A stretch of DNA of 64,000 nt. Source: Chryseobacterium pennipullorum. Its GTDB lineage: Bacteria; Bacteroidota; Bacteroidia; Flavobacteriales; Weeksellaceae. Made by a program: the position numbers and the translations under genes. The notes under the pieces are model-generated. The model did not search any database. It saw only the letters and a list, made by a program, of their open reading frames with translations, and was not told the origin of the DNA. Within the stretch, counting starts at the first letter, position 1; each line of letters starts with the position of its first letter. Below, piece by piece: positions 47,400 through 54,533 of this stretch. The DNA is taken from positions 1 through 64,000 of the forward strand of contig NZ_QNVV01000015.1 in assembly GCF_003384725.1 (NCBI RefSeq). The letters are read 5' to 3'.

Positions 47400-47407
47400 T
47401 ATCTTTG
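47400..47407 (+). promoter_or_regulatory. -7 element of the 324-aa island gene
   Basis: TATCTTTG, an exact TAnnTTTG match, 8 bases before the ATG at 47416. It suggests a second transcription start inside the island. Confidence 0.35.
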
Positions 47408-47415
47408 CGGATGAA

Positions 47416-48390
47416 ATGAAAAATTCTGTAACGAAAGAATATACAAGAGTAAAAGTAGAAGGAATTCTCAACCTTGAAGAATTTTCCGGAGCGTATGAAA
47501 TGACTCCGGAAGAAATGGTGAGTTTTCATAACCAGTGCTGCGGACTTCAGGAATTGCTGACCGTTTCACTACCCAAGTATGTAGAATACGTCTATATACC
47601 TGCTGATAAATATCAGAACAGAGAGGATAAATTACTTAAAAGCTCAACATTATCCTTTCCATCGCTTTCCAGTGATAAAGTATATGGGGTCATGATCAGG
47701 TTTATACCCAAGGATTTGCAGATCCATTACAGGATAAAAGTAAAGAGAAATACATCATTTACTGAACTTATAAAAGAAAGGACCTTTGTCAATAATCAGG
47801 GAATTGATAAAATCATAGAGCAATTATTTGAGAAGGCTGAGCAGGTATTGTATCCATTACAGATCTCTGCTGATAAGAAGGGGGCATTTGGCCAGATTAC
47901 TAATCATAAAGAAATAAAGGAGCGTTGGAAAACCGAAACATTTCCCAGGCTCAAAGAATATTATCAGTCGGAAACTACCGATAAAATATTGGAAGATATG
48001 GATGTGGCCTATTCAGATCTTAACCAGAAAAAAGAGCTGTTTAACAGAAATATTTTCTATACCCTTTTTTTTCTTCCCGTGTACCAGACATACCCTGATT
48101 TTTTCAGGAAAGATTTCTTGGAAGTTTTCTTTTCCGGAATCTCAAGGAGTGTTAGGTATGATACAGAATATTGGGTAAGCAGAGAATATACAAAAGGAAA
48201 TAAAATAGCATTAAACATAAAAGGAGTTGAAGAAGAAGATCCATTTAATAAAAACAGTCCGAAAGGGCAGATCGATCTTCTTTACAAATTTGACAGGGAG
48301 ACAGGCCATCTTTTTTCGATTGCCGGATTCCTCTCAACTTTTGAAAAAAATACTGAATATAAAATTGATTTTCAGTTGTATGAACAGTAA
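47416..48390 (+). CDS. Unrecognised cytosolic protein preceding the DUF4280 gene
   Basis: A 324-residue protein without signal peptide or membrane segments. It is rich in Lys and Glu, with many aromatic residues; SFHNQCCGLQELL near 36 and YTLFFLPVYQTYPDFF near 216 stand out. It lies 33 bases before the PAAR-like gene. It could be an adaptor or chaperone that loads the DUF4280/953-aa cargo on the spike, but this rests only on position. No family recognised. Confidence 0.6.
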   Translation: MKNSVTKEYTRVKVEGILNLEEFSGAYEMTPEEMVSFHNQCCGLQELLTVSLPKYVEYVYIPADKYQNREDKLLKSSTLSFPSLSSDKVYGVMIRFIPKDLQIHYRIKVKRNTSFTELIKERTFVNNQGIDKIIEQLFEKAEQVLYPLQISADKKGAFGQITNHKEIKERWKTETFPRLKEYYQSETTDKILEDMDVAYSDLNQKKELFNRNIFYTLFFLPVYQTYPDFFRKDFLEVFFSGISRSVRYDTEYWVSREYTKGNKIALNIKGVEEEDPFNKNSPKGQIDLLYKFDRETGHLFSIAGFLSTFEKNTEYKIDFQLYEQ

Positions 48391-48423
48391 TATTTTAAAC
48401 TAGAACCAAAAACACAATACGAT

Positions 48424-48891
48424 ATGAGTGAAGTACATCTCGTCTGTCAGGGAGCAACATGCCAATGCAACTTTGGGACTACACCCGACAAGCTTAAAGT
48501 AAATACACAGACCCAACGATACATTAATGATAGTGACGGCAGCAAAAAGCTGGTAGCCACTCATGTGGATATCGGAACTACTTTTGAGAAAAATACCTTT
48601 GGATCCTGTAAAAAGAAAAATAATACTCCATGCCAGGCAGTAGTAACGCAATGGAGTGGGTTTTACGAAAAAATCATTGTGGAGGATAACAGTGGTAAGG
48701 TCCTTCTGGAAACCAGCAAAGCCACCTGTCCTGTTGGAGGTCCCGATTGTATCACCATCATCAATCACGGACAAACGGCAGAAGCCAACCAGAAGAATGT
48801 TGATAATGCCAATCAGGAAGTCCTTGCTGAGCTTATCCCATTTGTCAATACCAACCGTAAGGTAAAAAAATATATTCCTATTAATCGATAA
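48424..48891 (+). CDS. DUF4280 PAAR-like spike-tip protein
   Basis: 155 residues of the DUF4280 type. It has HLVCQGATCQCNFGTTPD at the start, then HVDIGTTFEKNTFGSC, a CQAVVTQWSGFY core and SKATCPVGGPDCITIINHGQ. The Cys/His pattern and VCxGAxCxC style resemble PAAR proteins, which sharpen the VgrG tip and carry cargo. The 953-aa protein begins 5 bases after its stop, so it is the probable partner. Family assignment is good; the PAAR role is inferred. Confidence 0.85.
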   Translation: MSEVHLVCQGATCQCNFGTTPDKLKVNTQTQRYINDSDGSKKLVATHVDIGTTFEKNTFGSCKKKNNTPCQAVVTQWSGFYEKIIVEDNSGKVLLETSKATCPVGGPDCITIINHGQTAEANQKNVDNANQEVLAELIPFVNTNRKVKKYIPINR

Positions 48892-48896
48892 CAGCC

Positions 48897-51758
48897 ATGG
48901 AAAATAATACTCGTGCTCCCCTGCATATATACATTGAATCCAAACCTGGACAGGTATTCCACAAAGATATAGGTTGGCTGGAATTAAAGCAGGCAGAAAG
49001 CTTTGATGTTTACATAAAAGAATATAAGGACGAAAAAGATAAACTCGATCAGAAGCATAAAAGTGATCGGAAAAAAGCCTACAATGATTATTCAAGAAAG
49101 TTTGATGAGGTACAGAAAGAAGATAAAAAAAGTGACGAATTCATCAAACAGAATTATGAAAAGGCTAAAGCCGGCCAGGTAAAAAAAGAAACTTATGATG
49201 CCAATCTCCGGAAAAGAGAGGAAGGAATGGCTGCCCGTCAGAAACAGTATACTGAATTAAGCAATGAATATCATAAAAACCTGGAGACGATTGACAAAAA
49301 GCATGATGAAGATGTGCAGGCTGCTAAGGATAAATACAAATCAGTACGCTGGGTGCATCAGCTGGTGGGAGACCGACGACCTGAGCTTACTGAAGAGAGC
49401 TTTAATGAATCCGTGGGCATAGGAACTACAGCCATAGGCTTTACATTTGATGAATTTTTGGAAGGAGGTGGTGCCGTTTATCTGGAGCCATTCTGGGAAG
49501 GAACAAAACCTCAGGGCAGATATCCTCATGGAATTCTTATCAATGCTAAGGGCAAAAAGCCGGAAGTCATTCTGGGTGAATGGACGGATGCACAGAACAA
49601 CAAGATCACAAACCCATTGAAATTCGGGTCTTCAGTATATCTGAATATTTATACCGGTGCTCTGTATGGAAACAACATCCAGGTACAGCTTAAAGATAAA
49701 GATCAGGTCATCAGGATCGTGACTCTCGGACTCACCAATGCTGATGATAAGCTTTTTGCTACAGAATATCTGAGCAATAATACTGAAGAAAGAGGGAAAG
49801 AAGATATTGCAAAGCAAGGCGCTCTTTTTGAAAGGGCCGTTTCCGTACACCGGGAAAAAAGGGTTCCCGGCTCAGCAAAAACAGGGTACCTTGTAGAGGA
49901 TGATAACAATAAATATGATGGAAAAGCAAAAGGACTGCCCAATGTTCAGAAATCTAAGTTTGTGGTATATATCGATCCGCTGTGGGAAACCATGGGAGGG
50001 GAGTCTCTTGAAATTTATCCGGTCGTCTATCATGATAAGATTCCGGGAAAACAGAAAACTCTTCAGGACTGTATTTTAAAAGTTCATAAGAATGCCAAAG
50101 ACGAGGTAAAAGTAGATAATTCAAACTCCAATAAGGTAGTTGTTCTCAGTCAGGTGGAAACGGACATTGCATTTTTCCATCCCTGTCAGTATTCCCTGGT
50201 TACCGGGGAATATAACGGTAAAAAAGCAACGATTTTTGAACGGATAAAAGATAAATATAAAAATGAAATCTATTACCGTATTGTAGCTGATGATAAAGAG
50301 AAACCTATCACCATTACCATTGCAGATTTAAAGACCGATCATTGTGCTTTTGAGAATAAACCGGAGGAGACTCATGAGAAAAAGGCTGTCACGATAAAAA
50401 ATGCTCCTTCCTCGTATAAAAATCTGAATATCGGTAAAAACAATATAAGCTTTTCCGTTTTCTATCCCAAGCCCACCCATGCGCAGGCACTTGATATGAT
50501 GAGCCTGAGTGGAGTAAAAAAGTACAGTTATCCTATAGCGTTGAGCTCTTGTGCAATTTCAAAACCGCTGACTGTAGAAGTGCTTCCTGCTCTCTATTAC
50601 GAGGTTGGCTTTAAGCTTGCGGCAGAAAATCCGTTTTTCACAGGACAGACGAAATCCTATACTCAAAGGAAATATCTTGGAAAAGGAGGCTTTTTCAATA
50701 AGAAAAACAATAAGAAGATAAGGAAAGCCCAGTCCAATGCGCGTGAGGAAAATTATAAAAACGAAAAACAGGAAGTAAAAGAAGGAAGACTGAGCTACAA
50801 CCAGTTTGAAGTCGCTCTGGAATGGGGATTCAATGATATAAAAGAGGAAGCGCTGACCTTGTCCGGCGAACATCCTGTTTTGAATATTATTGACAGTGCC
50901 ATGTGGGTCATCAATACCATCAGTCTCTTAAGTTTCAATAAAGAAGCTGATGAGGCGATCGCTGAAAACAAAAATAAAAGACCCGATCAGGTTAAGAAGA
51001 GAGATAAAAAACGTAATGCGTATCTTGCCAAGAAAAATAAGACATTAAGCAAAATTCCTTTCAAAATTGAGATTGGGCAGCCGGCTTTTGCAGGTGCGGT
51101 GAAATGGAGTTATGTAGCCAGTGAAAAAGAAGGCGGAGAAGTAGGAACATTATATGAAGTAAAGTTTAAGGCCGATCCTCTGATCGAAATAAAAGGAAGT
51201 CTTGACCTCCTGTTTGTTGCTACAAAAATTCCATATGTAGGCCAGGTCGTGCAGGGAATGACAGCTGTGGCAGATACGGTAGGATCAGCTGATGACTTCT
51301 GGAATCAGGTCGTAGACTTTTTCGGGGGTGGAGATGATTACAAAATCCAGCTTGATATCGATTATTATCTGGATCTTTTTGTTTCCGGAGCATTTAAAAT
51401 AGAAGCTACAGCTACCAAATACCATACGGTAGACGGATTTAAAGAAAACGATATAAGCCCGTCTGTTGAGATCAAATTCGGAATTGAATGCGGCGGAAGC
51501 TTAAAAGCTAAATTTGGAAATGTTTATTCTGTGGAAGCTGAATTTTTAGGAAGTGCTTATGCCGTTCTGAATGTAGCCAAGAATGCCGAGACCAATTCAC
51601 TGGAATGTAAATATCAGGGGTTGTATGCAACGGTAAAAGCAAACATTAAAACCGATAGTGACAATTTAAACAGCAACACAGAAGATAATGACGCCGAACC
51701 GGATGAAAAAAAATTCCTTTTACATGATGGTTTTGCATATGAATTTAAACTTGACTAG
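48897..51758 (+). CDS. Large putative T6SS effector, no recognised domain
   Basis: A 953-residue protein. The N-terminus (HIYIESKPGQVFHKDIGWLELKQAES) is followed by a charged coiled coil of about 110 residues (38-150) rich in Lys, Glu and Asp. The middle is strand-rich, with SVYLNIYTGALYG and KFVVYIDPLWETMGGESLEIYPV (two similar modules). Near residues 778-800 is a Gly/Ala/Val-rich amphipathic stretch (IPYVGQVVQGMTAVADTVG). After it come beta-strand sequences and a DDNDAEPDEKKF acidic tail. I recognise no catalytic motif. Position after DUF4280 and before a lipoprotein suggests a cargo/immunity pair. Confidence 0.65.
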   Translation: MENNTRAPLHIYIESKPGQVFHKDIGWLELKQAESFDVYIKEYKDEKDKLDQKHKSDRKKAYNDYSRKFDEVQKEDKKSDEFIKQNYEKAKAGQVKKETYDANLRKREEGMAARQKQYTELSNEYHKNLETIDKKHDEDVQAAKDKYKSVRWVHQLVGDRRPELTEESFNESVGIGTTAIGFTFDEFLEGGGAVYLEPFWEGTKPQGRYPHGILINAKGKKPEVILGEWTDAQNNKITNPLKFGSSVYLNIYTGALYGNNIQVQLKDKDQVIRIVTLGLTNADDKLFATEYLSNNTEERGKEDIAKQGALFERAVSVHREKRVPGSAKTGYLVEDDNNKYDGKAKGLPNVQKSKFVVYIDPLWETMGGESLEIYPVVYHDKIPGKQKTLQDCILKVHKNAKDEVKVDNSNSNKVVVLSQVETDIAFFHPCQYSLVTGEYNGKKATIFERIKDKYKNEIYYRIVADDKEKPITITIADLKTDHCAFENKPEETHEKKAVTIKNAPSSYKNLNIGKNNISFSVFYPKPTHAQALDMMSLSGVKKYSYPIALSSCAISKPLTVEVLPALYYEVGFKLAAENPFFTGQTKSYTQRKYLGKGGFFNKKNNKKIRKAQSNAREENYKNEKQEVKEGRLSYNQFEVALEWGFNDIKEEALTLSGEHPVLNIIDSAMWVINTISLLSFNKEADEAIAENKNKRPDQVKKRDKKRNAYLAKKNKTLSKIPFKIEIGQPAFAGAVKWSYVASEKEGGEVGTLYEVKFKADPLIEIKGSLDLLFVATKIPYVGQVVQGMTAVADTVGSADDFWNQVVDFFGGGDDYKIQLDIDYYLDLFVSGAFKIEATATKYHTVDGFKENDISPSVEIKFGIECGGSLKAKFGNVYSVEAEFLGSAYAVLNVAKNAETNSLECKYQGLYATVKANIKTDSDNLNSNTEDNDAEPDEKKFLLHDGFAYEFKLD

Positions 51759-51761
51759 AAC

Positions 51762-52709
51762 ATGAAAAAAATAATATTTGTCTTCCTCCTGATCATGGTG
51801 AATGCAGGATGTAAGGATCAGAAGAACAATAATGAGAAAATTGAAAAAGAGATGATACATCAAGTCGCAAAAGAAAAACAGATTACCTATTCCATTTCAG
51901 CAACAGCTACCATACCGGTGGTCATATATTTCAATGACATCAAGGTATCGGAAGAAAATACCCCTCTCAACTCATCCATAGATGTGAACGGCTACGCGCT
52001 GAAGAATGGAAAATATAAAATAAAAATCCAGATTTTCCCGGTGTTCAGACGTGGAGATACTACCGTAAGCCCTGAAGATATCAAATCATGCCAGTTCAGC
52101 TTCGGAAGTTTTACAAGAGACAGAGCTACCGGAGATATCCTGAATCCGAAGACGTACAGCGAGCTTTCACTTAAAGCTCCCAATGCACCTGTACCTTATT
52201 TTGAGCAGGAATGGGAAGTGGAAATCAAAGATCTTCCTTATGAGCTGGAGGGCTGGAGCAAAGGTCAGGATCTATCCAAAATGGATAAAAAAGAACTTGA
52301 AAAGAGAGTCGTAAGCTTTCATGAGAAAGTGAGAGATATTCTCGATCAGGGAAATGGAGATAAGTGGGGTGATATGACAAAAAAGAGGGCCCAAGAAACA
52401 GCTGTATTTTATTACAGCAACAATGAACAGCACCAGACTTCTGTAAGTGAGAATACAGCTAATGTTGCAAAATACTGCAAGGGGATGATGGTTCCTCTTG
52501 AGGATTATGAATTAAAGCTCTATGCCGAAGGAAAGCTGGCAACATTGGAAAGAAAAAATCACACCATGGAATTTAACAACAAATCTCCATTGGATATAAA
52601 AGGATGGGGTGCCCTTATCAGAAAAGGACAGAAATCAGGGGCAGCAGATTACCGCATCTTGTTGTACCTTCCACCCAATAGCAACGATTTTATCATTGTC
52701 CGTAAATAA
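51762..52709 (+). CDS. Lipoprotein, candidate immunity for the 953-aa protein
   Basis: 315 residues with a lipobox (VNAGC, Cys about 17) and a hydrophilic, mostly beta body. A charged helix LSKMDKKELEKRVVSFHEKVRDIL is near residue 175. It starts 3 bases after the 953-aa gene stop. A membrane-anchored periplasmic protein here fits immunity against a periplasm-acting effector, but could equally be an accessory. No family recognised. Confidence 0.65.
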   Translation: MKKIIFVFLLIMVNAGCKDQKNNNEKIEKEMIHQVAKEKQITYSISATATIPVVIYFNDIKVSEENTPLNSSIDVNGYALKNGKYKIKIQIFPVFRRGDTTVSPEDIKSCQFSFGSFTRDRATGDILNPKTYSELSLKAPNAPVPYFEQEWEVEIKDLPYELEGWSKGQDLSKMDKKELEKRVVSFHEKVRDILDQGNGDKWGDMTKKRAQETAVFYYSNNEQHQTSVSENTANVAKYCKGMMVPLEDYELKLYAEGKLATLERKNHTMEFNNKSPLDIKGWGALIRKGQKSGAADYRILLYLPPNSNDFIIVRK

Positions 52710-52774
52710 TAAGCGTCACCCCTGTTTGCACAGGGAAAGTGCAGGAAGAGAACTTTAAAGATCGCTGCTCATCT

Positions 52775-53551
52775 ATGTTTGGAGTCAATATTAAAGAATA
52801 CCATTCGGTTTATTTAACTGGTATTACACTTTTGATCACTCTCTGCCTTTCTTATCAATGGTGGAAGAAGGAGAAACGCTTAAAAATTATTCCTAAAGGT
52901 CTTGCCATTGTGGCAATGGGTTTTATCTTTTATCAAACAGTTATTTATCTGGTGACTGCATTGGTGTTTCTTATGCATACAGCTGAAGACCATCTGTTTT
53001 CTGATACCAGAGAAGCACAGGTTATAGATTATAAAATTCAAAGGACTAAGCCCTATAAAGGGTCGCTTTTTTATCCCATCGTCACCTATCAGGACCAAGA
53101 TGGGCAGGAAAAAAAAGCAGTTGCAGATACCGGATTTGGAAACGATGTGGTTCCGAAACTTAAGGAAAGGGTCAGAATAACCATTGACAGCGAAAATGGG
53201 CAGGTAAGGCTTATGACAGAGGTCAAGATTATGATCATAGCAGGAATCCTTGTTTTTATTCTCTTTGGAATACTGATATTAGCAGGAATTGCTGAATATG
53301 CGCTAACTGGAAGGTTTCAAAATACTCAGGGACTGATGATAGGAGGGAGCTTCTATATTTTGATTCCTCTTCTGATCTTAGGGACTGCTTTTTTCTTTGG
53401 GCGTTCTGCGTATCATTTTTATGGCCAGAGTGACTTTTCACGCAGCTTCTGGATCCATACGGTTATTACGGGAGGATGTCTGCTGTTTCTTACTGGCTAT
53501 ATCAATATCCTGAGAGACCACTTGGGAAAAAGAAAGAAAAAGAAAAGATAA
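52775..53551 (+). CDS. DUF3592 membrane protein
   Basis: 258 residues from ATG 52775 (a GTG at 52739 is in frame but less likely). Two N-terminal hydrophobic segments (about 15-28 and 40-70) and two or three C-terminal ones frame an extracytoplasmic domain of DUF3592 type (REAQVIDYKIQRTKPYKGSLFYPIVTYQDQDGQEKKA). A basic C-terminus KRKKKKR ends it. It closes the island; possibly another immunity or envelope protein. Confidence 0.78.
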   Translation: MFGVNIKEYHSVYLTGITLLITLCLSYQWWKKEKRLKIIPKGLAIVAMGFIFYQTVIYLVTALVFLMHTAEDHLFSDTREAQVIDYKIQRTKPYKGSLFYPIVTYQDQDGQEKKAVADTGFGNDVVPKLKERVRITIDSENGQVRLMTEVKIMIIAGILVFILFGILILAGIAEYALTGRFQNTQGLMIGGSFYILIPLLILGTAFFFGRSAYHFYGQSDFSRSFWIHTVITGGCLLFLTGYINILRDHLGKRKKKKR

Positions 53552-53580
53552 TATACAATACTGGTATAAAGAGCTATATA

Positions 53581-53604
53581 AAAAGAGAGCAAAGGCTCTC
53601 TTTT
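53581..53604 (+). terminator. Intrinsic terminator at the end of the T6SS island
   Basis: AAAAGAGAGC (53581-53590) pairs with GCTCTCTTTT (53595-53604), followed by GTTATATA. Confidence 0.8.
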
Positions 53605-53622
53605 GTTATATAAAGTCCGGGG

Positions 53623-53856
53623 CTAAAGATGGTTGAATACACTGATAATAGATTCAATGAGTTCTTTATCAACAGCTGGATTTGAAGAGGACTCAGGAAC
53701 AAGAGCTCTCAAATGACCCTCGTCATCCCTTTCAAAAACCACTTCAATGCCATCAATATCCACATAGAGCTTGTAACCATATGTGAATGTTGCCAACCGC
53801 CCGTTAAAAACGAGCTCTTTACCTTTATACGTTACAGGTATTTCAAATTCTTCCAT
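53623..53856 (-). CDS. Small conserved-looking hypothetical protein
   Basis: A 77-residue protein on the opposite strand to its neighbours. It starts MEEFEIPVTYKGKELVFNGR and has alternating hydrophobic residues (YKLYVDIDGIEVVFERDDEG) that predict a small beta-sheet plus a C-terminal helix. The composition is protein-like and codons match the chromosome. I know it only as an uncharacterised Bacteroidetes type. Confidence 0.65.
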   Translation of the reverse strand: MEEFEIPVTYKGKELVFNGRLATFTYGYKLYVDIDGIEVVFERDDEGHLRALVPESSSNPAVDKELIESIISVFNHL

Positions 53857-53980
53857 TAATTACAGTGCGTTCAAATGAAAGGCAAAGGTCGGGATTTTTT
53901 ACACGGTATACGGTATGATTTACTGAATTCTTAAATGTTTCGGCCAAAGATATTTTGTGGGATGGATTATGTAGAAACTG

Positions 53981-53994
53981 TCGTAGTTCTACGA
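53981..53994. promoter_or_regulatory. Palindrome TCGTAG-TT-CTACGA, candidate operator (copy B)
   Basis: Perfect 6-base arms around two bases, preceded by AAACTG as in the sequence at 42205-42216. GTAGAA (53971-53976) and TTCTAC (53987-53992) form an alternative arm pair. It lies in the gap before the Tc toxin genes. Confidence 0.35.
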
Positions 53995-54021
53995 TTTGCT
54001 GCCCATAAATAGATAAAATAA

Positions 54022-54275
54022 GCCATTTCTTATCTTAAGGAAAATCATAAGCCATTATTGAACATCAAGGTACGGTGTCTGTTTGTAGATCATCCGGAAT
54101 ATCAGATGAGTTTATCGGATCCTATGGAGTCGACAGATCTGTATAAATACTATGTGGAAGTCGATATGGAGCAAAAAAGACATATGATTATGACCTAACG
54201 CCAGAGACCAATTCAAATACTACTGTTCCTTTATTGCCGAAAGTATCTATTATTTTTCGATTTCAATTAATATGA
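54022..54275 (+). pseudogene. Frameshifted gene remnant between T6SS and Tc loci
   Basis: An open stretch from 54022, with no start codon at its 5' end, reads KVRCLFVDHPEYQMSLSDPM and then YKYYVEVDMEQK. It hits a stop at 54196-54198. Shifting by one base at the A6 run (54173-54178) continues as KTYDYDLTPETNSNTT...FRFQLI to a TGA at 54273. The 84 residues look protein-like in composition. The family is unknown to me. It is probably the C-terminal end of a gene whose 5' part was lost. Confidence 0.45.
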
Positions 54276-54533
54276 GTTGCTACAGAGATTTCTTCGCAAA
54301 TAGGTATTTGTACGTAATTGTAAATTGGGTATTTACACTCTATCTAATGCTTTTCGTTGTACATACCTTTAAGGTATATAATTGTTGATGAAATTATTTT
54401 GTTTGTAACCCAATATACTGGTCTACCTTATTTGATCACAAGGAAAAAATGTAAACTTTTTGTTTGGGTTCTATTTGTCTTAAGTCGTTCGCATTTAAAC
54501 GTATTTTAATTGCAATCAGTCAAAATGATAGCT
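54276..54533. other. AT-rich intergenic region upstream of the Tc genes
   Basis: About 258 bases of AT-rich sequence with no supported gene. It should contain the promoter of the Tc genes, but no exact TAnnTTTG box is close to the start. Confidence 0.4.

Noticed and set aside
54510..54533. TTG at 54510 as the start of the TcB-TcC fusion
   Set aside because: ATG codons at 54525 and 54534 are closer to the conserved SpvB start; the extra residues have no domain.
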